DNA of 64,000 bases from Tsuneonella sp. CC-YZS046 (GCF_035581365.1 NZ_CP141590.1:1240001-1304000), one strand, 5' to 3'; positions 1 through 9,560 are shown, counted from the stretch's first letter. Made by a program: numbers and translations. Notes: generated from the sequence alone by a model not told the origin.

Positions 1-31
1 TCGGTGCGTGAGGCCGAAAGGAGTATCCAGA

Positions 32-934
32 ATGACCAATTCCACCGTCGCCAATGACCTCGCTCTCCGGGGCATCACGCGCCGTACGCGGGGCCACGGG
101 CATGGCCCGATCACACGGCTGATGAGCCCTTCCGATCTCGGCCACGTCGTGAAGCCCTTTGTGTTCCTCGATATTTTCGATGCGAACAAGGCGACCATCG
201 GAGCAATGAGCGAAATGCCGCTGCATCCTCATTCCGGGATCGCCACGGTAACGGTCTTTACCGAAGGCTATATGCACTACAATGATCCGGCCATAGGCTC
301 CGGCGTGCTGGAATATGGCGGCGTCGAATGGATGCGCGCCGGAGGTGGCGTCTGGCACGGCAAGGAATTGTCGCCGGGGAATGTCGACCGCATCCAGGGC
401 TTCCAACTTTGGATCGCGTTGCCGCCCGATCTCGAAAACACGGCGCCGGTAAGCAACTATGTCGAGGCCAGGGACATGGCGCGGGCTGGTCCCGCCCATG
501 TCATCCTCGGCAAGTATAAGGGGACCCGAAGCCCCTTGTCGGCGTCCGCGCCCGCGGGCATCAACTACCTGCTTGTCACCTTGCAACCCGGCGAGAAGTG
601 GGCCTATCGCCCGCCGGAAGGCCATGCTGTCGGCTGGCTGGCGCTCGCCAAGGGCAAGCTGCGCGCCGATACGCCAATCGATGCGGGCGAAATGGTCATC
701 TTCGAGCAGGCCGAAACGCCAATCGCACTGGAAGCGGCGGGCGCTGGCGAAGCCGTGTTCGTCCTGGGTTCGGCGGTGCCGCATCCCCATCCGCTGCACC
801 TTGGTTATTATTCCGTCCACACCTCGGCGCAGGCCCTTGCGGCTGGCGAAAGCCGCATCGCGGAATTGGGGCGGAAGCTCCAGGAGGCGGGCGACCGGCG
901 CACGCAATCGGGAACGATTCCGGTATTCCGCTAA
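32..934 (+). CDS. Pirin family protein
   Basis: The 300-residue product is a bicupin of the pirin family, metal-binding cytoplasmic proteins; some members have quercetin 2,3-dioxygenase activity. Visible family marks are the N-terminal HPHSG motif with following glycine-rich cupin strands (EWMRAGGGVWHGKE) and a second histidine-rich segment near the C terminus (HPHPLHLGYY). The ATG at 32 is chosen over an in-frame GTG at 8 because AAAGGAG lies at a normal distance upstream. The substrate cannot be told from sequence. It is followed by a convergent tRNA-Ser gene. Length is normal for the family. Confidence 0.88.
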   Translation: MTNSTVANDLALRGITRRTRGHGHGPITRLMSPSDLGHVVKPFVFLDIFDANKATIGAMSEMPLHPHSGIATVTVFTEGYMHYNDPAIGSGVLEYGGVEWMRAGGGVWHGKELSPGNVDRIQGFQLWIALPPDLENTAPVSNYVEARDMARAGPAHVILGKYKGTRSPLSASAPAGINYLLVTLQPGEKWAYRPPEGHAVGWLALAKGKLRADTPIDAGEMVIFEQAETPIALEAAGAGEAVFVLGSAVPHPHPLHLGYYSVHTSAQALAAGESRIAELGRKLQEAGDRRTQSGTIPVFR

Positions 935-980
935 ATGCAGGAAGGAGCGCCCCAGGACACTTACGACCGGAAATCGGTTT

Positions 981-1070
981 TGGCGGACAGGGTGGGATTC
1001 GAACCCACGGTGGGCTTGCACCCACGCCGGTTTTCAAGACCGGTGCATTCAACCACTCTGCCACCTGTCC
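981..1070 (-). tRNA. tRNA-Ser (UGA anticodon)
   Basis: Read on the minus strand, this 90-nt sequence begins GGACAGG and ends CCTGTCC-G-CCA, so the seven-base acceptor stem pairs perfectly and CCA is encoded. The anticodon TGA (plus-strand tca at 1034-1036) lies in a CCGGT/ACCGG stem. The TGGGTTCGAATCCCA T arm and a long variable arm (GTGGG...CCCAC) are present, as expected for class II serine tRNAs. Confidence 0.97.
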
Positions 1071-1181
1071 GCATTGCCGGCTCGCTAGCGTGGCCGAAAC
1101 GGTTTGTCACCTGTCCCGGTTAGCCCACCGTTCGGACATCAAGGGATTACATGCAAGCGCTGACTGTGACACAATCGCAGG

Positions 1182-2216
1182 ATGAATCGCATAAGAATCC
1201 TGGCAGCCGTTTCCGCGCTTTCCCTTTGCCTCCCGATGGGTGGGGCGTCCGCCCAGTCCTCGGGCTATGGCGGCAGCTTTCCTGCCTATCTTCAGCTTCT
1301 CTCCGCCCAAGCACGGGCGGAAGGGGTGAGCGAGCGCACGATACAGCAGGTTATGCAGGGGCTTACCCCCAACCAGAGAGTGATCGACCTCGACCGGGCA
1401 CAGCCCGGTTCACCCACGACCAGCGGCTTTCCGCCCATGGCGCCTTATATTTCCCAGCATGTTGACGCGGCCCGGATCAACGGCGGACGGCGCGTCCTGG
1501 CTTCGATCTCGCCGGCCACGGCAACCGCAATCCAGCGTGAATATGGCGTGCCCCTACCGATCGTGGTCGCGATCTTCGGCCACGAAACCAATTACGGGAG
1601 CTATACGGGCGATTTCGATCTGGCCCGCTCTCTCGCCACTCTCGCATGGGAAGGCCGCAGGCGCGATCTCTTCGCCAGCGAGTTCATCGCGCTGCTCAAG
1701 ATGGTCGATCAGGGTGTGCCTCAATATCGGCTGAAAGGGAGCTGGGCCGGGGCCTTTGGCTACCCTCAATTCCTGCCGAGCGTCTATTTGCGCCTGGCTG
1801 TCGATGGGGATGGGGATGGCCGGCGCGATATCTGGTCGAGCAGGGCCGATACATTGGCTTCCATTGCGAACTATTTCCGCGATGCGGGCTGGAGGCCCGG
1901 GCAGCCTTGGGGCGTTCCGGCCTCTGTTCCTTCGAGCTTCAACCGCAGCGCCGTCCAGACCGGCCTTGCCTCGCCGGTATGCCCGCGCGTCCATATAAGG
2001 CTGAGCAAGTGGAAAACGGTGAAGGAATGGCGTGCGTTGGGTATTCAGCCCCAGCGCTATCTGGCTGACAATGTCATGGCGTCCCTGTTCGAACCGGACG
2101 GTCCGGGAAAACCTGCATACCTCTTAACCGGGAATTATAGGGTTATCCTCGAATATAACTGCTCGAACTACTACGCATTGTCCGTGGGGTTGCTTGCAGA
2201 TGAGATTTCGCGTTGA
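1182..2216 (+). CDS. Lytic murein transglycosylase (MltB type)
   Basis: The 344-residue exported enzyme is predicted to cleave the glycan strand of peptidoglycan between MurNAc and GlcNAc, forming 1,6-anhydro ends. An N-terminal signal peptide ends near residue 24 (ASA-Q); there is no lipobox, so it is probably soluble periplasmic. The catalytic glutamate is E135 in FGHETNYG, followed by the family segments WAGAFGYPQFLPS and DGDGDGRRDIW. It overlaps the start of the RlpA/SPOR lipoprotein gene, so both are probably made together as a cell-wall remodelling pair. Confidence 0.92.
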   Translation: MNRIRILAAVSALSLCLPMGGASAQSSGYGGSFPAYLQLLSAQARAEGVSERTIQQVMQGLTPNQRVIDLDRAQPGSPTTSGFPPMAPYISQHVDAARINGGRRVLASISPATATAIQREYGVPLPIVVAIFGHETNYGSYTGDFDLARSLATLAWEGRRRDLFASEFIALLKMVDQGVPQYRLKGSWAGAFGYPQFLPSVYLRLAVDGDGDGRRDIWSSRADTLASIANYFRDAGWRPGQPWGVPASVPSSFNRSAVQTGLASPVCPRVHIRLSKWKTVKEWRALGIQPQRYLADNVMASLFEPDGPGKPAYLLTGNYRVILEYNCSNYYALSVGLLADEISR

Positions 2217-3198
2217 TCATTTTTTCGTTCATTCCCTGTCGCTTGGCCTGCTGCTGACGCTTGCGGGCTGCGGCGGCGAGGGCAGGCCGGAGGCCCCCGT
2301 GGCGCCTCCGGCGAATGGGCCGGCCGCCGATTATCCCGTGGTGATCGGAGATCCGTTTACCATTGATGGCGTGACCTATACGCCGCTCGACACGCTGAAT
2401 TACGACGCAGTCGGATATGCGACCCTTGATGGGGAGGCTGGCCCCGGGGTGAGCGCAGCGCATCGCACTCTGCCTTTGCCGAGCTATGTGGAAGTCACAT
2501 CGCTGGACACGGGTCGCACCATCCTGGTCAGGGTCGAGCGCCGTGGACCGATGGAAGGCCCCTATCTGATCGCCTTGTCCGCGGATGCCGAAAAGCAGCT
2601 GGGTTCTTCGGGCAATGCTCCGATACGCGTGCGCCGGGTCAATCCGCCTGAGCAGGAGCGGGCATTGCTGCGGCAGAAAGAAGCCGCTCCCCTGCGAATG
2701 GACACGCCGAAATCGCTGGTCGAGGTATTGCGCCGGAAATTGCCGGCAAACCCTGCCTCTTCCGCGACGGCCGAACCGGAAAGGAATGCAGTTCCATTGC
2801 CTGGCCCGAGCGCGGTTGAACTGCCGCCCTCGGCCGCCGCCACTCCGGTTCTGGATGAAAAGTCTGGCACCGAGGCACCTCAAGCAGAAGCCGCGCCTGT
2901 AACTGCGCCGTCTCCTGTAGCTACGCCTGTGTCTCCTGCAATTACCGAAGGGGACAAGCCGCCGGAAGCGCGCGCAAAACCGACTGTAACCAATGGCTTC
3001 ATTGTTCAGGTCGGTGCATTTTCAACCGAAGAGCGCGCCAAGCGGGTCGCCGATGCGATCGGCGGCAGGGTGAAGAAAAGCAAGACTTTGTGGCTTGCCC
3101 AGACCGGGCCGTTCGCCACGAGGAAAGAGGCCGAAGCCTCCCTCGCCAAGGTTGCGGCCAAGGGTTATAGCGGATCTCGAATCTACCGCACCGATTAG
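2200..3198 (+). CDS. RlpA-like septal ring lipoprotein with SPOR domain
   Basis: The 332-residue product starts at ATG 2200, inside the end of the transglycosylase gene; the in-frame TTG at 2194 is less likely. The signal peptide ends in a lipobox (LAGC, Cys22). An RlpA-like double-psi beta-barrel region follows (about residues 50-150, including VEVTSLDTGRTILVRVERRGP), then a proline/alanine-rich linker, then a C-terminal SPOR domain (FIVQVGAFST to the end) that binds peptidoglycan stripped of stem peptides at division septa. In known RlpA proteins the barrel acts as a lytic transglycosylase or a binding module. Whether this one is catalytic is not clear. Confidence 0.85.
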   Translation: MRFRVDHFFVHSLSLGLLLTLAGCGGEGRPEAPVAPPANGPAADYPVVIGDPFTIDGVTYTPLDTLNYDAVGYATLDGEAGPGVSAAHRTLPLPSYVEVTSLDTGRTILVRVERRGPMEGPYLIALSADAEKQLGSSGNAPIRVRRVNPPEQERALLRQKEAAPLRMDTPKSLVEVLRRKLPANPASSATAEPERNAVPLPGPSAVELPPSAAATPVLDEKSGTEAPQAEAAPVTAPSPVATPVSPAITEGDKPPEARAKPTVTNGFIVQVGAFSTEERAKRVADAIGGRVKKSKTLWLAQTGPFATRKEAEASLAKVAAKGYSGSRIYRTD

Positions 3199-3231
3199 CA
3201 CCCCGCATCAAGGCGGGGCCTGGGAGAAACC

Positions 3232-4395
3232 TTGCGCCGCTTCGCCTCGATTTTGCCGATCGCCCTTCTTCTGGTTTCGGGTTTCCCGCATGCAATCGCT
3301 GCGGACAAGCACATAGTGCCCGCCCTTCCGGGACCGGAGATACCGGTCGCGCTGCTGGTCGATCAATCCTCGGGGCAGATTCTGTATGCGCGGGAAGCCG
3401 ACCGCCGCTTCGTTCCGGCGTCGATCACGAAGGTGATGACGCTTTACACCGCATTCGAGCTGATCAAGGCCGGAAAACTGACGGCCAATCAGCACTTCAC
3501 GGTGAGCGAAACGGCCTTTCGCGAGTGGTCGCGCAAGGGGTCCACCATGTTCCTCGCCAACGGCGCGCAGGTGAGCGTGGATGAATTGCTCAAGGGGATC
3601 AGCACCGTCTCCGCCAACGATGGATGCATAGTGCTGGCCGAAGGCGCATTGGGTTCTGTCGAGAAATGGGTCGCGCTGATGAATGCAAACGCCCGTTCAC
3701 TCGGTATGCGGGACAGCCATTTCGGCACGCCGAACGGGTGGATGGACGACGGATATACCTATGTTAGCGCCCGGGACCTCGTCCGCCTGGCTGACGCCCT
3801 GCTCGAACGACATCCCGAGCTGTTTCATCGCTACGTCGGCCACAAGAGCATGCTGTTCAACGGGATCGCCCAGAACAACCATGATCCGATGGTGGGCGTC
3901 GTGGATGGGGCCGACGGGATCAAGACAGGTTATACGAGGCAGGCGGGTTACGGCTATCTCGGCACGGCATCCAGAAACGGCCGCAGGCTGCTGATGGTGG
4001 TGGCGGGCGCCGACAATCCCGCCAATCGCGCGCGCGCATCCCGCGATCTCATGGAATGGGGGTTTTCCGCTTTCGACAGCAGACGGCTGCTCGCAAAGGG
4101 TGACAGCATCGGGCAGGCCAAGGTTCAGGGCGGCGCGGATCGCTCGGTGGGGCTGCTTGCGAGCCGCCCCGTATTCGCCACCGCGCCGCGCGGCTCGCTG
4201 GGCGAAGTAAAGCTCGCGATCCATTATCGCGGACCGATCCACGCCCCGATCGCCAAGGGGCAGGAAATTGCGAGCCTGGAAGTCCATATACCGGGGCAGC
4301 GCCCCTATTTCGTGCCGCTGGCCGCCGCCCATGAAGTGCCCGGCGCCAATGCCTGGCAAAGACTGCTCAACGGGCTGCTGGGCTTCCTGACCTGA
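3232..4395 (+). CDS. D-alanyl-D-alanine carboxypeptidase (PBP5/6-like, S11)
   Basis: The 387-residue periplasmic penicillin-binding protein removes the terminal D-Ala from peptidoglycan pentapeptides. All three active-site motifs are present: SITK (S64, K67), SAN (127-129) and KTG (231-233). A signal peptide precedes residue ~23 and a C-terminal beta-rich domain and tail follow, as in DacA/DacC. The start is a TTG at 3232 with GGGAGA upstream; no in-frame ATG gives a full signal peptide. Its TGA overlaps the tmk ATG (TGATG). Confidence 0.93.
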   Translation: MRRFASILPIALLLVSGFPHAIAADKHIVPALPGPEIPVALLVDQSSGQILYAREADRRFVPASITKVMTLYTAFELIKAGKLTANQHFTVSETAFREWSRKGSTMFLANGAQVSVDELLKGISTVSANDGCIVLAEGALGSVEKWVALMNANARSLGMRDSHFGTPNGWMDDGYTYVSARDLVRLADALLERHPELFHRYVGHKSMLFNGIAQNNHDPMVGVVDGADGIKTGYTRQAGYGYLGTASRNGRRLLMVVAGADNPANRARASRDLMEWGFSAFDSRRLLAKGDSIGQAKVQGGADRSVGLLASRPVFATAPRGSLGEVKLAIHYRGPIHAPIAKGQEIASLEVHIPGQRPYFVPLAAAHEVPGANAWQRLLNGLLGFLT

Positions 4396-5030
4396 TGGCC
4401 GGGCGATTCATCACCTTCGAAGGGGGCGAGGGGGCCGGGAAATCGACCCAGGCCCGGCTTCTTGCGGAAGCGCTTGCCGAGCGGGGAATCCAGGTGGAAC
4501 TGACCCGGGAGCCGGGCGGCACCGCAGGCGCGGAAGCGATCCGCGCGCTTCTGCTGGACCCGCCGGGAGACGGCTGGGACGCTAGGGCCGAAGCGCTGCT
4601 GTTCGCCGCCGCGCGCGCCGATCATCTGGCGCGCAGGATCGTTCCCGCTCTCGAAGCCGGGAAATGGGTGGTCTGCGACAGGTTTCTCGATTCCAGTCGC
4701 GCCTATCAGGGCGGCGCCGGGGGGCTGGACGACGCCGATCTGATGGAACTCCATCGCATAGGTTCGGGCGGCATCCTGCCGGATATGACCTTCCTCATCG
4801 AAGTATCGGAAGACATCGCTTCGGCCCGCCTTGCGTCACGCGATCAAGGCAGGATGGACGCGATCGAGGGGCGCGACCGAACCTACCATGAGAAAGTCGG
4901 CGAGACATTCCGGCGGCTGGCGATGCAAGCGCCGGAACGGTTCGTCAGGATCGACGGGAGCGGATCGCTATCCCAAACTCACGGGCAAGTGATGGCCGCC
5001 CTGAACCGCTTCGAGGAACTCCAGCGATGA
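4395..5030 (+). CDS. tmk: Thymidylate kinase
   Basis: The 211-residue cytoplasmic kinase converts dTMP to dTDP. The P-loop is GGEGAGKST (residues 10-18), the DRF/Y-type motif is CDRFLDSSRAYQG, and TREPGGT binds substrate. Length is typical. It is translationally coupled on both sides: TGATG with the carboxypeptidase gene and ATGA with holB. Confidence 0.96.
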   Translation: MAGRFITFEGGEGAGKSTQARLLAEALAERGIQVELTREPGGTAGAEAIRALLLDPPGDGWDARAEALLFAAARADHLARRIVPALEAGKWVVCDRFLDSSRAYQGGAGGLDDADLMELHRIGSGGILPDMTFLIEVSEDIASARLASRDQGRMDAIEGRDRTYHEKVGETFRRLAMQAPERFVRIDGSGSLSQTHGQVMAALNRFEELQR

Positions 5031-5983
5031 GTTTCGTAGGCCATGACGAGCCCTGGCGCATCTGGCGCGCGGCGCTTTCAGGCGATCGCATGCATCACGG
5101 CTGGATTCTGGCGGGCAAGAGCGGCGTGGGAAAGGCCGCTTTCGCGCAAGCCGCGGCGCAGGAACTCGTGCGGGAAGAGGGGGTTCCTCAACCTGCGGGC
5201 GAACACCCGGATATTACGCTGCTTACTCATCTTCCCGCCAGCCAGGAGGATGAAAAGAAGCGGGAGGAGGGCAAGCCCTATCAGGTGAAGCGCAGCATCG
5301 GCATCGCACAGATTCGCGAGATGCAGCGCCGCCTCGTGACAAGGCCGACGCTGGGGGCCCGTCGCGCGATCATCATCGATCCGGTGGACGATCTGGAGAA
5401 GCCCGCCGCCAATGCGCTCCTCAAGAGCCTTGAAGAACCGCCCGCCGGCACATTTTTCCTGCTGGTGAGCCACCGCCCGGGCAGACTGTTGCCCACGATC
5501 CGGTCGCGCTGCCGCATCTTGCGCTTTCCCGCGCTTACCGCCCCGCAGATCGACGCCATCCTGCGCGAACAGGCCCCACAGGCCGATTCTGACACCCGCG
5601 CGGCCGCGATTGTCGCGGCATCCGGCGCCCCCGGCGCGGCGCTCGATTTCGTGGAGCGGGATCTGGCCGGCCTGCACCGGATCATGCAGCGTATCGCCGC
5701 AGAAGGCGATACCCAGTTCCTCTTGCGCGGCAGCCTGTCCGAACAGATCGGTTCGCGACCGGATCGTGAACGCCTGCTGGCCGTGCTCGATCTCGCGCGC
5801 GCGGTCGTGGCCAGCGAGCTTTCCACCGCGGAAAGAGGGCGGCGGGCCAGGATCATCGACGCCCACGAGGAGTTGAGCAGGCTTTCCGGGCAGGCACCGA
5901 TCTACAATTTCGATCCCGCATTGCTTGCAATGGAAATCGGAACCTTGCTCGCCTCGACGGCCCCCGATAGGGAAGCCGCCTGA
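5027..5983 (+). CDS. holB: DNA polymerase III subunit delta'
   Basis: The 318-residue clamp-loader subunit belongs to the AAA+ family. It carries a Walker-A-like GKSGVGK near residue 31, a sensor region (DLEKPAANALLKSLEEPP) and the arginine-finger SRC motif (IRSRCR), all typical of HolB/DnaX-like proteins. It overlaps tmk by ATGA; the tmk-holB-metG-tatD-MBL order is common in alphaproteobacteria. Confidence 0.93.
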   Translation: MSFVGHDEPWRIWRAALSGDRMHHGWILAGKSGVGKAAFAQAAAQELVREEGVPQPAGEHPDITLLTHLPASQEDEKKREEGKPYQVKRSIGIAQIREMQRRLVTRPTLGARRAIIIDPVDDLEKPAANALLKSLEEPPAGTFFLLVSHRPGRLLPTIRSRCRILRFPALTAPQIDAILREQAPQADSDTRAAAIVAASGAPGAALDFVERDLAGLHRIMQRIAAEGDTQFLLRGSLSEQIGSRPDRERLLAVLDLARAVVASELSTAERGRRARIIDAHEELSRLSGQAPIYNFDPALLAMEIGTLLASTAPDREAA

Positions 5984-6029
5984 TCAAAGGCCGCATGGCC
6001 GGAATTCCTTAGGAAAGGCGAAGGGCCGC

Positions 6030-7580
6030 ATGGCCGGATCCTATTACATCACAACCGCCATCAGCTATCCCAACGGGAAGCCGCATATCGGCCACGCTTA
6101 TGAAGCGGTCGCCGCGGACGTCATCGCACGTTTCCAGCGACAGCTCGGCTGCAAGGTCCGCTTCCAGACGGGAACCGACGAACACGGCCTCAAGATGGCG
6201 CAGAAGGCTCGCGAACTCGAGACCACGCCGCAGGCGCTCGCGGATGAAATGTCTGCCTATTTCATTGCGATGTGCGATGGTTTGAACGTAGGCTATGATA
6301 AATTCCTGCGCACGACGGAGCAAGCTCATCACCGCGCAAGCCAGGCGCTCTGGCAAGCGATGGAGGCAAATGGCGACCTCTATCTGGATCGCTATGAGGG
6401 CTGGTACTCCGTCCGGGACGAAGCATATTACGACGAAAGTGAGTTGATCGAAGGCGAGGGGGGTGAAAAGCTCTCGCCGCAAGGCACGCCCGTCGAATGG
6501 ACCGTGGAGGAAAGCTGGTTCTTCCGCCTTTCGGCCTATCAGGAGCGACTCCTGGCGCTATATCGGGACCATCCTGAGTTCATCCAGCCTGACAGCCGCC
6601 GCAACGAAATGGTCGCTTTCGTATCTGGTGGCCTCAGGGATCTTTCGATCTCGCGAACCAGTTTCGATTGGGGCGTCCGGGTTCCGGGCAGCGACGAGCA
6701 TGTCATGTATGTATGGGTCGATGCCCTGACCAATTACCTCACCGGACTGGGCTATCCCGAGCAAACCGAAGATTTCGCGAGCTTCTGGCCGGCGAATCTC
6801 CATCTCATCGGCAAGGATATTGTCCGCTTCCATACGGTGTACTGGCCGGCCTTCCTGATGAGCGCCGGGCTACCGTTGCCGAAGACGGTGTTCGGGCATG
6901 GTTTCCTGCTGAATCGCGGGCAGAAGGAAAGCAAGTCCCTGGGGAATGTGACCGACCCGATGGAACTGGCCGATCGCTTCGGAGTGGACGTGCTCCGCTA
7001 TTTCCTGATGCGGGAAGTCGCGTTCGGGCAGGATGGCAGCTATTCTCCGGAAGCGATTGTATTACGATCCAATTCCGAACTGGCGAACAGCTTCGGCAAT
7101 CTCGCCCAACGCACCTTATCGATGATCTTCAAGAATCTCGGCGGAGAAGTGCCGCCACCCGGCGATGCTCCCGCCGACATCGCGCTTCTGCAGGATATAC
7201 GCAATGCGGTGGCGGGGGAAATGCGACAGCAATTCGAGAATTTGTCGTTCTCGACCGGCCTCGATGCCTGGATCAAGGCGGTGTTCGCGTGCAACGCCTA
7301 TGTCGACGAGATGGCGCCCTGGGCGCTTCGCAAGACCGATCCATCCCGCATGGCGCAGGTTCTGGGCACGCTTTATCGTTGCATCATCGACCTTGCGATC
7401 GGCCTCATTCCCGTGACGCCGGATGCCGCAAGCAGGCTGCTGGATGCGATGGGCGTGGCTCCCGGCGATCGCGATTACGACTGGATAAGCCGCGGCTCGT
7501 CGGGCAATCCTGCGCAACACAGGCTTGAGCAACCGAGCCCGATCTTTCCGCGGCTCGAACTACCTGAAGAGACTGTGTGA
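6030..7580 (+). CDS. metG: Methionyl-tRNA synthetase
   Basis: The 516-residue class I aminoacyl-tRNA synthetase charges tRNA-Met. The HIGH motif is HIGH at 19-22. The KMSKS loop reads KESKS at 299-303, a variant seen in many MetRS proteins. No C-terminal tRNA-binding extension is present, so it is the short form. ATG 6030 is chosen over an upstream in-frame start because the HIGH region must lie about 20 residues from the N terminus and AAAGGCGAAGGG lies upstream. The stop overlaps the tatD start. Confidence 0.96.
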   Translation: MAGSYYITTAISYPNGKPHIGHAYEAVAADVIARFQRQLGCKVRFQTGTDEHGLKMAQKARELETTPQALADEMSAYFIAMCDGLNVGYDKFLRTTEQAHHRASQALWQAMEANGDLYLDRYEGWYSVRDEAYYDESELIEGEGGEKLSPQGTPVEWTVEESWFFRLSAYQERLLALYRDHPEFIQPDSRRNEMVAFVSGGLRDLSISRTSFDWGVRVPGSDEHVMYVWVDALTNYLTGLGYPEQTEDFASFWPANLHLIGKDIVRFHTVYWPAFLMSAGLPLPKTVFGHGFLLNRGQKESKSLGNVTDPMELADRFGVDVLRYFLMREVAFGQDGSYSPEAIVLRSNSELANSFGNLAQRTLSMIFKNLGGEVPPPGDAPADIALLQDIRNAVAGEMRQQFENLSFSTGLDAWIKAVFACNAYVDEMAPWALRKTDPSRMAQVLGTLYRCIIDLAIGLIPVTPDAASRLLDAMGVAPGDRDYDWISRGSSGNPAQHRLEQPSPIFPRLELPEETV

Positions 7581-8356
7581 TGCTGATCGATTCCCATTGC
7601 CACCTCGAATATGAAGGGCTTGCCGAAGATCAGGACGGAGTGCTTCGCCGGGCACGGGAAGCAGGCGTCGCCGGCTTCCTGAACATCTCCACGCGCCGCA
7701 GCGAATGGGAGCGGGTGATCGGAACGGCCGAGCGGGAAGAGGACGTGTGGGCCAGTGTCGGCATACATCCCCATGAGGCGGATGCCCATTCGCAGATGGC
7801 CCTGGAGGCGCTGCTGGAAGCGACCGAGCACCCCCGCGTCATCGGAATTGGCGAAACCGGGCTCGATTATTATTACGAGAAGTCGGATCGGGACGTCCAG
7901 AAAGCGCTGTTCCGAACCCATATCAAGGCAGCCAGAAAGACGGGGCTTCCGCTGATTATCCACACGCGCGACGCGGAGGCCGACACAACCGCCATCCTCC
8001 GGGAAGAAATGGCAAAGGGCGCGTTCCCCGCCTTGATCCACTGCTTCACCGCTTCAGCCAAATTCGCGCGCAATGTGCTGGAACTGGGGCTGAGCATTTC
8101 GCTTTCCGGCATAGTGACCTTCAAGAATGCGCGGGAATTGCAGGATGTGGCCCGCAATCTCCCCGCAGATCGCCTGCTGGTGGAAACCGACGCTCCCTTT
8201 CTCGCACCCGTTCCTCACCGGGGGAAAACCTGCGAACCGGCATTCGTGGCGAATACGGCTGCGTTCCTCGCCGAGCTGCGAAGGGAGGACCCGGAGCAAA
8301 TGGCGGAGATGACAACGAAAAACTTCTACAAGCTGTTCAGGAAAGCGGCTGCGTGA
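7580..8356 (+). CDS. TatD family metal-dependent hydrolase
   Basis: The 258-residue protein is a TIM-barrel amidohydrolase of the TatD/YcfH family (3'-5' DNase activity in characterised members). It has the HxH metal motif near the N terminus (DSHCHLE), GIGETGLDYYY, HTRDAE, HCFTAS and ETDAPFLAP. ATG 7580 overlaps the metG stop; an in-frame GTG one codon earlier is less likely. Confidence 0.93.
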   Translation: MLIDSHCHLEYEGLAEDQDGVLRRAREAGVAGFLNISTRRSEWERVIGTAEREEDVWASVGIHPHEADAHSQMALEALLEATEHPRVIGIGETGLDYYYEKSDRDVQKALFRTHIKAARKTGLPLIIHTRDAEADTTAILREEMAKGAFPALIHCFTASAKFARNVLELGLSISLSGIVTFKNARELQDVARNLPADRLLVETDAPFLAPVPHRGKTCEPAFVANTAAFLAELRREDPEQMAEMTTKNFYKLFRKAAA

Positions 8357-9120
8357 AGTTGATCATGCTTGGTTCGGGCACGTCAACCGGCGTGCCCCGC
8401 GTAGGCAATGATTGGGGCGCCTGCGACCCGTCCGAGCCGCGCAACCGGCGGACGAGAGTATCCATCGTGGTAGAAAGCGACGAAGGCTCGCGTCTGCTGG
8501 TCGACACTTCGCCGGACTTGCGCAGCCAGCTCCTCGACAATGAGATCGACCGGCTCGATGCGGTTTTCTGGACCCACGACCATGCGGATCATTGTCACGG
8601 GATCGATGACCTGCGCGCATTGCGTTACGGCAGAAGCGGGCCATTGCCGGGCTTTGCCGCGGAAGAAACCGTGAGAAGGCTGCGTCAGCGCTTCGGCTAT
8701 GTCTTTGCGGGGCAATTCGGCTATCCGACCATTGTGAATCTGGATTCGCTGGATCGGTTGCGGATGTTCGCGGGCATTCGCATCGACACCTGCCAAATGG
8801 CGCACGGGCCAGCCCAAAGCACGGGATTTCGCTTCGATCAGAATGGAAAGTCTATTGGATATGCCACTGATTTCAGTGAAATCTCCGATAGCATGATCGG
8901 TCTTTTTCGCGACATCGGGATTCTCGTAGTCGATTGCTTGCGGCGCGAACCGCATCCGACCCATGCGCATCTTGCGATGGCGCTCGAACTGGCCAATCTA
9001 TGCGGCGCACGGCAGACCGTGCTGACCCATCTGGACAAGAGCATGGATTATGGCGCGCTTTCGGCGGAAGTGCCCGCGAACGTCTTGGTCGGTTATGACG
9101 GATTGAGGCTCCTGGCATGA
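8353..9120 (+). CDS. MBL-fold metallohydrolase (PhnP/RNase Z-like)
   Basis: The 255-residue product has the metallo-beta-lactamase signature THDHADH at about residues 74-80 and a downstream LTHLDKSMDYG histidine. The N-terminal MLGSGTSTGVPR is typical of the PhnP-like phosphodiesterase group found next to tatD. Translation starts at GTG 8353 (GTGA overlap with tatD). The substrate is unknown; a cyclic phosphodiester or RNA end is plausible by family. Confidence 0.86.
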   Translation: MKLIMLGSGTSTGVPRVGNDWGACDPSEPRNRRTRVSIVVESDEGSRLLVDTSPDLRSQLLDNEIDRLDAVFWTHDHADHCHGIDDLRALRYGRSGPLPGFAAEETVRRLRQRFGYVFAGQFGYPTIVNLDSLDRLRMFAGIRIDTCQMAHGPAQSTGFRFDQNGKSIGYATDFSEISDSMIGLFRDIGILVVDCLRREPHPTHAHLAMALELANLCGARQTVLTHLDKSMDYGALSAEVPANVLVGYDGLRLLA

Positions 9121-9287
9121 ATGGCAGCGTCTGGATGTCGCTGCTGCTGGTGGCGCTTGCGCTGATATTGCCGATTGCCGCCTTGCGAGACCGAAGACTT
9201 CCACAGCGAAAGCTCGTCAAGCTCGGGATCGTATGGCTGGTAATTTTCGTGGGGCTGGCGATTACGATCAAACTCGCCGGGGGATGA
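9117..9287 (+). CDS. Small two-helix membrane protein
   Basis: This 56-residue ORF begins at the ATGA overlap with the MBL hydrolase gene. It has two hydrophobic segments (about residues 6-22 and 37-53) separated by a basic loop (LRDRRLPQRKLVK), so it is predicted to span the inner membrane twice. Its position as the last coupled cistron of the metG-tatD group supports it being real. No function can be assigned. Confidence 0.7.
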   Translation: MNGSVWMSLLLVALALILPIAALRDRRLPQRKLVKLGIVWLVIFVGLAITIKLAGG

Positions 9288-9335
9288 TCCCGCCGGATAT
9301 GGCGATACGCTCGAGCGCAACGCCATGAGGCCGGG

Positions 9336-9473
9336 ATGCAGGCAGCATCAGCCGCATCACGAGTGGACCCCGAACTCGAGCAGTTGCAACGTGTGATTGC
9401 GGAGAAGCTCGGCTATCGCCTGGTGGACCACCGGCTGGAACTCTACGGCGTGAAACTGGCAGAGAAGGAATGA
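9336..9473 (+). pseudogene. Fur-like C-terminal remnant
   Basis: The 45-codon ORF ends in a segment resembling the C-terminal dimerisation region of Fur family metalloregulators: LEQLQRVIAEKLGYRLVDHR then LELYGVKL. No DNA-binding domain and no metal-site HHDH motif lie upstream in any linked frame, so this is at best a decayed 3' fragment of a fur-like gene. It lies about 90 bp left of the dif/attachment site. The match rests on one short segment only. Confidence 0.45.
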
Positions 9474-9560
9474 CCGCCAGCGCCGCGATATGGAGCGACT
9501 GTGTGTGTGACATACCGCATCGGATCGCGTATCGGCTCCGAATGCTCATACTACTCACTT

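Noticed and set aside
981-1070. tRNA-Ser as integration site
   Set aside because: No repeat of the tRNA 3' end is found elsewhere in the window and the flanking genes are ordinary host genes.
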